DNA of 64,000 bases from Gammaproteobacteria bacterium (GTDB lineage Bacteria > Pseudomonadota > Gammaproteobacteria > Burkholderiales > Rhodocyclaceae): contig JAHJHI010000001.1 of assembly GCA_018824085.1 (NCBI GenBank), forward strand, positions 30,875-94,874, given 5' to 3'. Within the stretch, counting starts at the first letter, position 1. Every line of letters begins with the position of its first letter. Below the pieces are notes generated by a model. It was not told the origin of the DNA, ran no database searches, and was given only the letters and a program-made list of their open reading frames with translations. Shown piece by piece: positions 16,598 through 24,539 of this stretch. Position numbers and translations under genes: made by a program.

Positions 16598-17371
16598 TCA
16601 GGCGCCCGCGCGCTGCCTCGCCTGTTCGAACAGGCACACGGTGGCCGCCATCGCGACGTTGAGTGATTCCGCAGCACCCGGCATCGGAATGATGACCGGG
16701 TGTGTCGCGAGCGCGCTCAGTGCCGGTGACAGGCCCGCGCCCTCATTGCCGAACAGCCACGCGACCGGGCCCCGCAGGTCCAGCGCGTAGAGCGATTCAC
16801 GCGCGTCCAGGCGGGTGGCGACGATCTTGCCGGCGTGATCCGCCAGCGCAGCCGCCACATCGCAGTGCTCGCGGATGTCGAGTCCGAAGTGCGCGCCCTG
16901 CCCCGCACGCAGCACCTTGGGGCTCCAGGCCTGCGCGCAGCCGGTGGTCAGCAGCACGTCGCGCACGCCCACCGCCCAGGCGGCGCGCAACAGCGTGCCC
17001 AGATTGCCGCTGTCCTGCACGGCGTCCAGCACCAGACAGTCGCCGCGCACCGGGGTGTCCGGCGGCGGGGGAATGTCGATCAGTCCGAGCAGGCCGGTCG
17101 GCGTGTCACTCGGACTCAGTTCGTCGAACAGCGCGTCGCCGAGCAACAGTACGTCACCCGGGCCGGTCAGCAGCGCAGCGATCTCCGGGTGATGCAGCGC
17201 GCGCTCCGCAACGATGGTCTGGCGCGGCCGCACGCCCGCTTCGAGCGCGCTGCGGTACAGGTGGATGCCGTCGATGAGCGTGGCCGACGCGTTGCGCCGC
17301 TCGCGCGACGAGGTGGCGAGGCGGCGCAGCTGCTTGAGCTGCGGGTTGTCACGCGACTGGATCTGCTTCAT
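16598..17371 (-). CDS. TrmH/SpoU-family (SPOUT) rRNA/tRNA methyltransferase
   Basis: The ATG at 17371 gives 257 residues beginning MKQIQSRDNPQLKQLRRLATSSRERR, the usual start of this family. The ORF-track version (395 residues) reads through the CopD-like gene in another frame and is wrong. An N-terminal substrate-binding domain comes first (RNASATLIDGIHLYRSAL). The SPOUT catalytic domain has motif 1 VLDAVQDSGNLGTLLRAAWAVGV, motif 2 AWLFGNEGAGLS and motif 3 IPMPGAAESLNVAMAATVCLFE, which form the AdoMet-binding knot. It transfers a methyl group to a ribose 2'-OH of RNA. The target nucleotide is not predictable. It overlaps the upstream membrane protein gene by 4 nt. Confidence 0.93.
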   Translation of the reverse strand: MKQIQSRDNPQLKQLRRLATSSRERRNASATLIDGIHLYRSALEAGVRPRQTIVAERALHHPEIAALLTGPGDVLLLGDALFDELSPSDTPTGLLGLIDIPPPPDTPVRGDCLVLDAVQDSGNLGTLLRAAWAVGVRDVLLTTGCAQAWSPKVLRAGQGAHFGLDIREHCDVAAALADHAGKIVATRLDARESLYALDLRGPVAWLFGNEGAGLSPALSALATHPVIIPMPGAAESLNVAMAATVCLFEQARQRAGA

Positions 17372-17835
17372 CCGGCCACCAGCAGGCGACCGGCGGTGGC
17401 CAGCGCAATGGTGACGAAACCCAGCAAGGTATTGAGCGCAACGAGCTTGCGGATCTGCGCGAGCGCGGCACCGCCGGCCGGCCAGTCGGCGGCGTCGACG
17501 GCGCGCAGCAGGCGCTTGTACGGTGCGAAATACACGTGCATGAAAATGAGCATCATGCCGAGGCCGACGCCGAACATCAGATGCCAGTGCACCGGGGCAT
17601 TCTTCATGCCGACCGCCAGCATCATCGCCAGGCCGGTGGCGAAGGTGGCGATGACGGCGGCCCACACCCACGGGAAGAAGCGACCGAACACACCGCGCCA
17701 GAGCCTGAGGCGTGCCGGCGGTTCGAGTTCCAGTGCGGCGACCGGACGCAGGCAGACGTAGGCGAAGAACATGCCGCCGACCCACAGCGTGATGGCTGCG
17801 ACATGGAGAAAGAGCAGGACGGGAGTGAGTGTCAT
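17368..17835 (-). CDS. CopD-like four-helix membrane protein
   Basis: I choose the ATG at 17835 (155 residues, MTLTPVLLFLHVAAITLWVGGMFFAYVCLRP). The ORF-track start at 17871 lies inside the terminator hairpin of the preceding ahpF gene. Four hydrophobic helices are visible, with His residues in the first (LFLHVAAITLWVGG) and third (HWHLMFGVGLGMMLIFMHVYF). This pattern is seen in CopD-like proteins and small b-type-cytochrome-like proteins. A copper or heme role is possible but not proven. Its stop overlaps the start of the RNA methylase by 4 nt. Confidence 0.8.
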   Translation of the reverse strand: MTLTPVLLFLHVAAITLWVGGMFFAYVCLRPVAALELEPPARLRLWRGVFGRFFPWVWAAVIATFATGLAMMLAVGMKNAPVHWHLMFGVGLGMMLIFMHVYFAPYKRLLRAVDAADWPAGGAALAQIRKLVALNTLLGFVTIALATAGRLLVAG

Positions 17836-17862
17836 GGTCGGGAGGAGGTCCGGAAATGAAGA

Positions 17863-17890
17863 AGCCCGCACATCGCGTGATGCACGGGCT
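17863..17890 (-). terminator. Probable terminator after ahpF
   Basis: AGCCCG and CGGGCT form the outer stem, and a 12-bp stem with two mismatches surrounds a GCGT loop. On the minus strand it is followed by TCTTCATTTCC. It lies 23 nt beyond the ahpF stop. The U-tract is interrupted, so efficiency may be modest. Confidence 0.6.
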
Positions 17891-17913
17891 CCGATGTTAA
17901 CGCGAGCGGCGCG

Positions 17914-19488
17914 TCAGGCCGGCGCCGATGTGCGAATCAGGTGATCGAAAGCGGAAATGGCCGCCTTGGATCCTTCACCCATCGCGATGACGATCTGCTT
18001 GTACGGCACGGTGGTCACGTCGCCGGCGGCAAAGACGCCCGGCGTCGACGTTTCGCAGCGCGCATCGACCTGGATCTCGCCGTACTTCGTCAGCTCGATC
18101 GAACCCTTGAGCCACTCGGTGTTCGGCACCAGACCGATCTGCACGAAAATGCCCTCCAGCTCGACGGCATGCGACGCGCCGCTTGCGCGGTCCGTGTACT
18201 TCAGCGCGTTCACCCGGCCGTCCGCACCGCCCGTCACTTCCGTGGTCTGCGCCTGCAGGATCACCTTCACGTTCGGCAGGCTCAGCAGCTTGCGCTGCAG
18301 CACGGCGTCGGCGCGCATCTGCTTGTCGAATTCCAGCAGCGTGACGTGACCGACGATGCCGGCCAGATCGATCGCCGCCTCGACGCCCGAATTGCCGCCA
18401 CCGATCACCGCCACGCGCTTGCCCTTGAACAGCGGGCCGTCGCAGTGCGGGCAGTAGGCCACGCCCTTGTTGCGGTATTCGCGCTCGCCCGGTACATCCA
18501 TTTCACGCCAGCGCGCGCCGGTCGCGAGAATGACGGCGCGCGACTTGAGCTGTCCGCCGTTGGTCAGGTGCAGCGTGATCAGGCCGTCGCCCGACTCTGC
18601 CGCCGGAATCAGCTTGTCGACGCGCTGCAGCGCCATCACATCGACGTCGTAGCTCTTCACATGCTCTTCGAGCGCGGCGGCAAGCTTGGGCCCCTCCGTC
18701 TCCTTGACCGAAATGAAGTTCTCGATGCCCAGCGTGTCCATCAGCTGGCCGCCAAAGCGCTCGGCGACGATGCCGGTGCGGATGCCCTTGCGCGCGGCGT
18801 AGATGGCCGCCGCCGCGCCGGCCGGGCCGCCGCCGACAATCAACACGTCGAACGCAGCCCTGGCGCTCATCTTCTCGGCGTCGCGCTTTGCCGCACCGGT
18901 ATCGACCTTGCCCAGTATTTCCTCGATGGTCATGCGCCCCGCCCCGAACAGCTCGCCATTCAGGAACACCATCGGCACCGCCATCACCTGGCGGTCGTCG
19001 ACTTCCTTCTGGAACAACGCGCCGTCTATCGTGACGACCTTGACGCGCGGATTCAGCACTGCCATCAGGTTCAGCGCCTGCACCACGTCCGGGCAGTTGT
19101 GGCACGACAGCGACATGAACACTTCGAAGTTGTAGTCGCCGTCGAGCGACCTGATCTGCTCGATGATGTCGTCCGGCACGCGCGGCGGGTGGCCGCCGGC
19201 CTGCAGCAGCGCGAGCACCAGCGACGTGAATTCATGGCCGAGCGGAATGGCTGCGAAGCGCAGCGACATGTCGCCGCCCTGGCGGTTGATCGCGAACGAC
19301 GGCACGCGCGCGACGGCGTCGCTGTCCGGCGTCAGCGAAATCTTGTCCGACAGTCCGGCGATGTCGTCCAGCAGCCCCCGCAACTCACGCGCGGCGTCGC
19401 TGTCGTCCAGCGTGGCGCTCAGTTCGATCGGGTACTGCAGCTTTTCGAGGTAGGCCTTCAACTGGGCCTTGAGGGAGTCGTCCAGCAT
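17914..19488 (-). CDS. ahpF: Alkyl hydroperoxide reductase subunit F (flavin disulfide reductase)
   Basis: The 524-residue protein has tandem thioredoxin-fold modules at the N-terminus with redox motif [15 protein letters not shown] thioredoxin-reductase-like core follows, with the FAD motif [22 protein letters not shown], the active disulfide [14 protein letters not shown] and the NAD(P)H motif [20 protein letters not shown]. It reduces AhpC using NADH. Length agrees with enterobacterial AhpF. It lies downstream of ahpC on the same strand, separated by 101 nt that contain a strong hairpin. AhpF is therefore probably made at lower levels than AhpC. Confidence 0.97.
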   Translation of the reverse strand: MLDDSLKAQLKAYLEKLQYPIELSATLDDSDAARELRGLLDDIAGLSDKISLTPDSDAVARVPSFAINRQGGDMSLRFAAIPLGHEFTSLVLALLQAGGHPPRVPDDIIEQIRSLDGDYNFEVFMSLSCHNCPDVVQALNLMAVLNPRVKVVTIDGALFQKEVDDRQVMAVPMVFLNGELFGAGRMTIEEILGKVDTGAAKRDAEKMSARAAFDVLIVGGGPAGAAAAIYAARKGIRTGIVAERFGGQLMDTLGIENFISVKETEGPKLAAALEEHVKSYDVDVMALQRVDKLIPAAESGDGLITLHLTNGGQLKSRAVILATGARWREMDVPGEREYRNKGVAYCPHCDGPLFKGKRVAVIGGGNSGVEAAIDLAGIVGHVTLLEFDKQMRADAVLQRKLLSLPNVKVILQAQTTEVTGGADGRVNALKYTDRASGASHAVELEGIFVQIGLVPNTEWLKGSIELTKYGEIQVDARCETSTPGVFAAGDVTTVPYKQIVIAMGEGSKAAISAFDHLIRTSAPA

Positions 19489-19530
19489 GATGTGCTCGGC
19501 TTTCCAGAAGACAGGGGATGCAGAAAAGAA

Positions 19531-19570
19531 AACACCCGGGCCGGCGCGTCAGGCACCTGACCCGGGTGTT
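19531..19570 (-). terminator. Strong intrinsic terminator between ahpC and ahpF
   Basis: AACACCCGGG at 19531-19540 and CCCGGGTGTT at 19561-19570 are perfectly complementary over 10 bp. On the minus strand the hairpin is followed by TTTCTTTTCTGC. It sits 19 nt past the ahpC stop. It should end most ahpC transcripts and let a fraction through to ahpF. Confidence 0.85.
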
Positions 19571-19589
19571 TCAGCGAAGCGGTGCTCGC

Positions 19590-20153
19590 TCAGATCTTGC
19601 CGACGAGGTCCAGCGACGGCGTCAGCGTGTCCGCGCCTTCTTTCCACTTGGCCGGGCAGACCTGACCCGGATGGCTGGCGACGAACTGGGCAGCCTTGAG
19701 CTTGCGCAGCGTTTCGTTCATGTCGCGGGCGATCGCGTTGTCGTGGATTTCGGCGGTCTTGATGACGCCTTCCGGATTGATGATGAAGGTGCCGCGCAGC
19801 GCCAGGCCCTCTTCCTCGATATGAACGTCGAAGGCGTGCGTGAGCTGGTGCGTCGGATCGCCGACCAGCGGGAACTTGGCCTTGCCGACGGCCGGCGAGG
19901 TTTCGTGCCACACCTTGTGCGAGAAGTGCGTGTCGGTCGTGACGATGTAGATCTCGGCGCCGGCCTTCTGGAACTCGGCGTAGTTGTTCGCTGCGTCCTC
20001 GACTTCGGTCGGGCAGTTGAACGTGAACGCGGCCGGCATGAACACGATCACCGACCATTTGCCCTTCAGGCTTTCGTCAGTGACGGTGATGAACTTGCCG
20101 TTGTGGAAAGCGTTGGCCGTGAAGGGCTGGACGGTGCTGTTGACGATGGGCAT
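19590..20153 (-). CDS. ahpC: Alkyl hydroperoxide reductase C (typical 2-Cys peroxiredoxin)
   Basis: The 187-residue protein has the peroxidatic Cys47 in AFTFNCPTEVED and the resolving Cys166 in HPGQVCPAKW. Conserved DTHFSHKVWHE and PLVGDPTHQLTHAFDV segments match the AhpC family. It reduces H2O2, alkyl peroxides and peroxynitrite in the cytosol and is recycled by AhpF downstream. Upstream on the coding strand are a TATCAT -10-like element and a perfect palindrome (20219-20235), so peroxide-responsive control is likely. No canonical OxyR spacing pattern could be recognised by eye. Confidence 0.97.
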   Translation of the reverse strand: MPIVNSTVQPFTANAFHNGKFITVTDESLKGKWSVIVFMPAAFTFNCPTEVEDAANNYAEFQKAGAEIYIVTTDTHFSHKVWHETSPAVGKAKFPLVGDPTHQLTHAFDVHIEEEGLALRGTFIINPEGVIKTAEIHDNAIARDMNETLRKLKAAQFVASHPGQVCPAKWKEGADTLTPSLDLVGKI

Positions 20154-20193
20154 CTCGAGGTCCTTTGTCGTGGGTTGGGGGATGAAAGCCGCA

Positions 20194-20235
20194 ATGATAG
20201 GGCGAAACGTCCCGTTTGTTTAGACTTGATCTAAA
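20194..20235 (-). promoter_or_regulatory. ahpC promoter region with palindromic operator candidate
   Basis: TTTAGACTTGATCTAAA at 20219-20235 is an inverted repeat with perfect 6-bp arms (TTTAGA and TCTAAA) around a 5-nt centre. On the minus strand a TATCAT -10-like hexamer (20194-20199) lies 17 nt after TAAACA, a weak -35. The palindrome overlaps that -35, as a repressor or activator site would. The regulator is unknown. Confidence 0.5.
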
Positions 20236-20247
20236 AAAGTTCCGGCC

Positions 20248-21255
20248 TCACGGAAACATGTACGCACGCCGCTTCGTGATGGCCACGAGCGACAGCATGA
20301 CGGGCACCTCCACCAGCACGCCGACGACGGTGGCCAGCGCCGCGCCGGAATGCAGCCCGAACAGTGAAATGGCGACGGCAACCGCCAGTTCGAAGAAGTT
20401 GGATGTCCCGATCAGGCACGCAGGTGCCGCGATGCCGTACGGCAGCTTCATCATCCGCGCAGCGAAGAAGCCGAGCGCATAGATGCCGTAGGTCTGCAGC
20501 ACCAGCGGTACGGCGATCAGCGCGATGACGAAGGGCTGGGCGACGATGGTTTCCGCCTGAAAGCCGAACAGCAGCACGACGGTCGCCAGCAGACCGATGA
20601 TGGACCAGGGCTTGAGCGCCGCCACGAAGTGCGCCAGGGCCGTACCGCCGCCCAGGGCCTGGCGCGTGAGCACTCCCGCCACCAGCGGCAGCACGACGTA
20701 GAGCGCGGTCGACAGCAGCAGCGTCTCCCAGGGCACAGCGATATCGGTCACGCCGAGCAGGAAACCCGCGATCGGCGCGAAGGCGAACACCATCACCAGA
20801 TCGTTCACCGATACCTGCACCAGCGTGTACGCCGCGTCGCCCTTCGTCATCTGGCTCCACACGAACACCATGGCCGTGCATGGCGCCACGCCGAGCAGGA
20901 TCATGCCGGCGATGTATTCCGACGCCGACTGCGGATCAACCCAGGGCGCGAACAGGTGCTGGAAGAACAGCACGCCGAGCGCAGCCATCGTGAATGGCTT
21001 CACCAGCCAGTTGATGACCAGCGTGAGCACCAGACCCTGCGGCCGGCGCCCGACATCGCGCACGGCAGCAAAATCGATCTGGATCATCATCGGATAGATC
21101 ATTATCCAGATCAGCACCGCCACGACCAGATTGACGTGCGCCACTTCCAGCGCGGCAACCGTCGCGAAAAAACCAGGCACGATCATGCCGAGGGCAACGC
21201 CCGCGACGATGCCCAGCCCGACCCACAGGCTGAGCCAGCGTTCAAAAATTCCCAT
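20248..21255 (-). CDS. acr3: Arsenite efflux permease, ACR3 family
   Basis: The 335-residue protein has about ten membrane helices. It carries ACR3 hallmarks: [32 protein letters not shown], and [31 protein letters not shown]. The conserved functional Cys is the one in APCTAMVF. It exports arsenite from the cytoplasm. It is the last gene of the arsR-arsI-arsC-acr3 operon and starts 9 nt after arsC. ACR3 is unrelated to ArsB, so arsB should not be used here, though databases sometimes do. Confidence 0.96.
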   Translation of the reverse strand: MGIFERWLSLWVGLGIVAGVALGMIVPGFFATVAALEVAHVNLVVAVLIWIMIYPMMIQIDFAAVRDVGRRPQGLVLTLVINWLVKPFTMAALGVLFFQHLFAPWVDPQSASEYIAGMILLGVAPCTAMVFVWSQMTKGDAAYTLVQVSVNDLVMVFAFAPIAGFLLGVTDIAVPWETLLLSTALYVVLPLVAGVLTRQALGGGTALAHFVAALKPWSIIGLLATVVLLFGFQAETIVAQPFVIALIAVPLVLQTYGIYALGFFAARMMKLPYGIAAPACLIGTSNFFELAVAVAISLFGLHSGAALATVVGVLVEVPVMLSLVAITKRRAYMFP

Positions 21256-21264
21256 GATGTGGCC

Positions 21265-21756
21265 TCAATGTGCGGACAGGTCGCGAGCCGTCTGTTGCAG
21301 CGTCGGCGCCTGCAACCGTTCGTCCGGCAGCGCCACCAGTTTGTCGAGCCGGCGCCGGATCAGCGCAAGCGTGTCGCGGAAGGCGGCGAGCTTCGCCGCA
21401 TCGTCGCCGGACGTGGCCGACGGATCGGCATACCCCCAGTGCGCCGTGGCAGGGTGCCCCGGCCATACCGGACAGGCTTCGCCCGCGGCGCCGTCGCATA
21501 CCGTGATGATCAGGTCCATCTGCGGCGCACCGGGCACCGCGAACTCGTCCCAGGCCTTGCTGCGCACGCCGGCAGTATCCACGCCCGCTTCCGCCAGCGC
21601 CTGCAGCGCAAACGGATTGACCTTGCCGCTCGGCTGGCTGCCTGCCGAGAAGGCGCGGAAGCGTCCGCTTCCCAGATGATTGAGCAGACATTCGGCGAGC
21701 ACGCTGCGCGCCGAATTGTGCGTGCACAGGAACAGCACGTTGACCGGATGGCTCAT
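21265..21756 (-). CDS. arsC: Arsenate reductase (LMW-PTP-like, thioredoxin-type)
   Basis: The ATG at 21756 gives 163 residues. The phosphatase-type loop CTHNSARS holds the nucleophilic Cys11. Cys87 and Cys95 in ITVCDGAAGEACPVWPG form the redox relay. Conserved GYADPSA follows. The enzyme reduces arsenate to arsenite, which Acr3 then exports; electrons come from thioredoxin. It begins 1 nt after the arsI stop, showing tight coupling. The in-frame ORF-track start 51 codons upstream lies inside arsI and is rejected. Confidence 0.95.
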   Translation of the reverse strand: MSHPVNVLFLCTHNSARSVLAECLLNHLGSGRFRAFSAGSQPSGKVNPFALQALAEAGVDTAGVRSKAWDEFAVPGAPQMDLIITVCDGAAGEACPVWPGHPATAHWGYADPSATSGDDAAKLAAFRDTLALIRRRLDKLVALPDERLQAPTLQQTARDLSAH

Positions 21757-21757
21757 G

Positions 21758-22234
21758 TCAGCAGCACCCCGAGCCGGAGGACTTGACGCCGAACGGCAGC
21801 GGCTTGCCGCGCGTGACCGGCGCCTTCGGCTCACAACTCGCCGCGGCGGTGCCGGCCGCTTCGTTGAACACCGGAATGTCGCCGAGCGTATGGAAGTGCT
21901 CCCACGCAATGCCCTGCGGATCGGTCACCCAGTGCTTTTCGCTGCGCGCGTAGCAACAGGTGGTTTCGCCCTCGTCCAGCAACGCCAGGTCAGCCGCGCC
22001 GGCACGCGACTTCATTGCCGCAAGTTCGCCGGCGTCGTCTGTCTGTATGCCGAGATGGTCGATGCCCGATGCGTGGCCGCGTGTCGAGATCGCGAAATTG
22101 ACCGGCGGATCCTCGATCATCCACTTCGCGTAGTCGGCTTCGCTGCGGGTTGGCGCGGCATCGAACAGCCGGTTGTAGAAGGCGATGCTCTTTGCGAGAT
22201 CGTCGACGTGGAGGTGGACGTGAAAGCGCTTCAT
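21758..22234 (-). CDS. arsI: ArsI/CadI-family VOC protein (organoarsenical C-As lyase-like)
   Basis: The ATG at 22234 follows CGGAGAACC, a good ribosome binding site. The 158-residue protein opens RFHVHLHVDDLAKSIAFYNRLFDAAPTRSEADYAKWMI, a VOC fold. It has the vicinal cysteine pair TTCCYA (Cys93-Cys94) that binds trivalent arsenic in ArsI. Candidate Fe(II) ligands are an N-terminal His, His60 in GIDHLG and Glu112 in AWEHFH. ArsI cleaves the C-As bond of methylarsenite and aromatic arsenicals. Its relative CadI responds to cadmium. The C-terminal tail has extra Cys (SGSGCC). The ars operon context favours ArsI. Confidence 0.85.
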   Translation of the reverse strand: MKRFHVHLHVDDLAKSIAFYNRLFDAAPTRSEADYAKWMIEDPPVNFAISTRGHASGIDHLGIQTDDAGELAAMKSRAGAADLALLDEGETTCCYARSEKHWVTDPQGIAWEHFHTLGDIPVFNEAAGTAAASCEPKAPVTRGKPLPFGVKSSGSGCC

Positions 22235-22247
22235 TCGGGTTCTCCGG

Positions 22248-22571
22248 TCAGCAGTTGGTGCAGGAAGGCGCGGCCTCGGCACAGGGCGTGCCACGGCAGC
22301 AATTCTCGGTCAGGTAGGCCATCAGGTCGCCCATGCAGGCGTAGTCGGCGCGATAGATCAGGTTGCGGCCCTCGCGCGACTGCATCAGCAATCCGGCATT
22401 CGTCAGTTCCTTCAGATGAAAGGACAGGCTGGTCGGTGCGACAGCCAGCGCGGCGGCCAGCGCGCCCGGTGTCATCCCTTCCGGGCCGGCGACGACAAGT
22501 GCCCGGAAGACACGCAGGCGCACTTCCTGGGCAAGCGCGGCAAGCGCGCGGATGACGTTCTGTTCATTCAT
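22248..22571 (-). CDS. arsR: ArsR-family arsenite-responsive repressor
   Basis: The 107-residue protein has a winged helix (GMTPGALAAALAVAPTSLSFHLKELTNAGLLMQSREGRNLIYR). It lacks the ELCVCDL arsenic site of E. coli ArsR. Instead a C-terminal YLTENCCRGTPC places Cys91, Cys92 and Cys97 together, close to the C-terminal three-Cys site known from Acidithiobacillus ferrooxidans ArsR. CTNC at the extreme end adds two more. It heads the ars operon. A palindromic operator lies 5 nt before its start. Confidence 0.94.
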   Translation of the reverse strand: MNEQNVIRALAALAQEVRLRVFRALVVAGPEGMTPGALAAALAVAPTSLSFHLKELTNAGLLMQSREGRNLIYRADYACMGDLMAYLTENCCRGTPCAEAAPSCTNC

Positions 22572-22575
22572 TATT

Positions 22576-22595
22576 CAATAATAATTGAATTATTG
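22576..22595. promoter_or_regulatory. Operator palindrome upstream of arsR
   Basis: CAATAAT-AATTGA-ATTATTG is an inverted repeat with perfect 7-bp arms. It is AT-rich within GC-rich flanks and sits directly before the arsR start. This is the position and style expected of an ArsR autoregulatory operator. Binding is inferred. Confidence 0.75.
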
Positions 22596-22658
22596 GATTG
22601 TGTGAAGCGACACTGCGCGTCCGGCCCCTGTCGCCGCAATTCCGCTACGCTGCCGCGC

Positions 22659-23036
22659 ATGACGTCCGAACCATCCATCCCGCTCGTGCTGGTCAGGCCA
22701 CGGCTGTACATCGGTGACCGCATCGCCATCGGCCCGGGCAAGATCGACCTGCTGCGCCAGGTGGCCGACACCCGTTCGATCAGCGCCGCAGCGCGCGCGA
22801 TGGGCATGACCTACAAGCGCGCGTGGCTGCTCATCGACTCGCTGAATCAGGGATTCGGTCGTCCCGTCGTCGAAGCATCTTCCGGCGGGCGCGGCGGCGG
22901 CGGCGCGCGGCTCACACCGCTTGGCGACAGCCTGATCGAGGCTTACACAAGGCTTGAACGCGCGCTGTCCGGCACCTGCGCGGCGGAGCTGGATGCGCTG
23001 CGCGCACTGGCGGAGATGTCGATTGCGCGCGACTGA
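22659..23036 (+). CDS. ModE-like DNA-binding regulator lacking molybdate-binding domains
   Basis: The ATG at 22659 gives 125 residues. The N-terminal winged helix matches ModE: IGPGKIDLLRQVADTRSISAAARAMGMTYKRAWLLIDSLNQGFGRPVVEASSGGRGGGGARLTPLG. ModE of E. coli also carries two Mop/TOBE domains that bind molybdate; none follow here. It may need a separate sensor or act differently. It precedes modA by 40 nt, with a ModE-type half-site in between. The family call is firm, but its effector is unknown. Confidence 0.9.
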   Translation: MTSEPSIPLVLVRPRLYIGDRIAIGPGKIDLLRQVADTRSISAAARAMGMTYKRAWLLIDSLNQGFGRPVVEASSGGRGGGGARLTPLGDSLIEAYTRLERALSGTCAAELDALRALAEMSIARD

Positions 23037-23041
23037 GCGAG

Positions 23042-23049
23042 CGTTATAT
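23042..23049. promoter_or_regulatory. Possible ModE half-site in the modE-modA gap
   Basis: CGTTATAT at 23042-23049 matches the conserved half of the ModE operator (TATATAACG on the other strand). The second half-site expected 6-7 nt later is not clear. It lies 28 nt before the modA start. Confidence 0.4.
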
Positions 23050-23076
23050 CCTTTATGTCAACACGCCACCCCGGTC

Positions 23077-23865
23077 ATGGCCCGCATGCTCAGATTGCTG
23101 CTCAGACTCGCCTTGCTGTGCCTGCCGGCCTTCGCCCAGGCCGCGGATGTTCCGGCCATCGCGGCGGCGGCCGACCTCAAGTTCGCGCTGACCGATCTCG
23201 CGCAGCGATTCGAGAAAGACACCGGCCGGCGCGTTCGCCTGAGCTTCGGCTCGTCCGGCAATTTCACGCAGCAGATCGAACAGGGCGCGCCATTCGAACT
23301 TTTCCTCAGCGCCGACGAACAGTTCGTGTTCCGTCTGGCTGACCGGGGCCTGACGACCGACCGCGGCGTGCTCTATGCGATCGGCCGGCTGGTGCTGTTC
23401 GCGCCCGCCGGCTCGGCCCTGCGCCCGGACGAGGACATGAAGGATCTGCGCGCGGCGCTGGCCGACGGGCGCCTGCGTCGTTTCGCCATTGCAAACCCTG
23501 CCCACGCGCCGTATGGCCGCGCCGCGCGCGCCGCGCTGCGCCACGCCGGGCTGTGGGACGACATCGAACCCCGGCTGGTGCTCGGCGAGAACGCCGCGCA
23601 GGCCACGCAGTTCGCCGCGTCCGGCGCAAGCCAGGGCGGCATCGTGCCGTTGTCGCTGTCAAAGGCGCCGGAAGTGGCCAGCCTGGGCACCTTCGCGCTG
23701 ATCCCCGCGCAATGGCATGCGGACGAGCCGTTGCGCCAGAGAATGGTGCTGATGCGCGGCGCCGGCGCCACCGCGCGCGCCTTCCACGATTACCTGCAGC
23801 AACCGGCCGCGCGTGCGCAGCTTGCCCGTTCCGGTTTCACGCTGCCGGACGAGCGCAGCCACTGA
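23077..23865 (+). CDS. modA: Molybdate ABC transporter, periplasmic binding protein
   Basis: The ATG at 23077 gives 262 residues with a signal peptide (RLLLRLALLCLPAFAQAADV). The mature start AIAAAADLKFALTDLAQRFEKDTGRRVRLSFGSSGNFTQQIEQGAPFELFLSADEQFV is characteristic of ModA; Ser residues in SSGN and SADE contact the oxyanion. FAIANPAHAPYGRAA and GGIVPLSLS are later family blocks. It captures molybdate, and possibly tungstate, in the periplasm and passes it to ModB. Its stop overlaps the modB start by 1 nt (TGATG). Confidence 0.95.
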   Translation: MARMLRLLLRLALLCLPAFAQAADVPAIAAAADLKFALTDLAQRFEKDTGRRVRLSFGSSGNFTQQIEQGAPFELFLSADEQFVFRLADRGLTTDRGVLYAIGRLVLFAPAGSALRPDEDMKDLRAALADGRLRRFAIANPAHAPYGRAARAALRHAGLWDDIEPRLVLGENAAQATQFAASGASQGGIVPLSLSKAPEVASLGTFALIPAQWHADEPLRQRMVLMRGAGATARAFHDYLQQPAARAQLARSGFTLPDERSH

Positions 23866-24539
23866 TGGACTGGGCCGCCATCGTCCTGTCGGCGAAGCTG
23901 GCCGCCGTCACGCTCGTCATCCTGATACCGATGGCCGTGGGCGTCGCGCGCTGGCTTGCCGTCACGACGAATCGCGCCAAGCCCTGGCTGGAGGGCCTGC
24001 TGGCACTGCCGCTGGTGCTGCCGCCCACCGTCGTCGGCTACTACCTTCTGGTCGCAATGGGCAACCGGTCGGCGCCCGGACGACTGTTCGAATCGCTGAC
24101 GGGGCACACGCTGGCGTTCAGTTTCAGCGGTCTGGTGCTGGCGTCCATCGTTGTCAACGTGCCGTTCGCCGTTCAGCCGGTACAGCGGGCGTTCGAATCC
24201 ATCGCGCCTGAAATACGCGAAGCGGCGCAATGCTGCGGCCTCTCCTTCTGGCAGGCCATGTTCAGGATCGAATTGCCCCTCGCCTGGCCCGGCATCCTGT
24301 CGGCCTGTGTATTGACGTTCGCGCACACGCTGGGTGAATTCGGTGTCGTGCTCATGGTGGGCGGCAACATTCCGGGCGAAACGCAGACGGTGGCGATTTC
24401 GATCTACGACCGCACCCAGGCCTTCGACCATGCATCCGCCGGCGCGATGGCGGCCGCGCTGCTCATCGTGTCGCTGGTGACCATCGCGGTCAGCTACGGT
24501 CTGGTCGAACGCTTGATGCGGCGCCGGCGCAGCGCATGA
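23865..24539 (+). CDS. modB: Molybdate ABC transporter permease
   Basis: The ATG at 23865 overlaps the modA stop. The 224-residue protein has five or six membrane helices. Family segments include PLVLPPTVVGYYLLVAMG and the coupling loop PEIREAAQCCGLSFWQAMFRIELPLAWPGI, the EAA motif that contacts ModC. GEFGVVLMVGGNIPGETQT is also typical of ModB. Two such subunits form the inner-membrane channel. The next gene, modC, overlaps by 4 nt. Confidence 0.96.
   Translation: MDWAAIVLSAKLAAVTLVILIPMAVGVARWLAVTTNRAKPWLEGLLALPLVLPPTVVGYYLLVAMGNRSAPGRLFESLTGHTLAFSFSGLVLASIVVNVPFAVQPVQRAFESIAPEIREAAQCCGLSFWQAMFRIELPLAWPGILSACVLTFAHTLGEFGVVLMVGGNIPGETQTVAISIYDRTQAFDHASAGAMAAALLIVSLVTIAVSYGLVERLMRRRRSA

Noticed and set aside
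15969-16637. 222-residue reading of FecI
   Set aside because: The first 52 codons have no sigma factor similarity; the ATG at 16481 gives the usual length.
16598-17785. 395-residue reading of the SPOUT methylase
   Set aside because: The first 138 codons read the CopD-like gene in another frame; the family start is the ATG at 17371.
17836-17871. Upstream start for the CopD-like protein
   Set aside because: It falls inside the terminator hairpin after ahpF.
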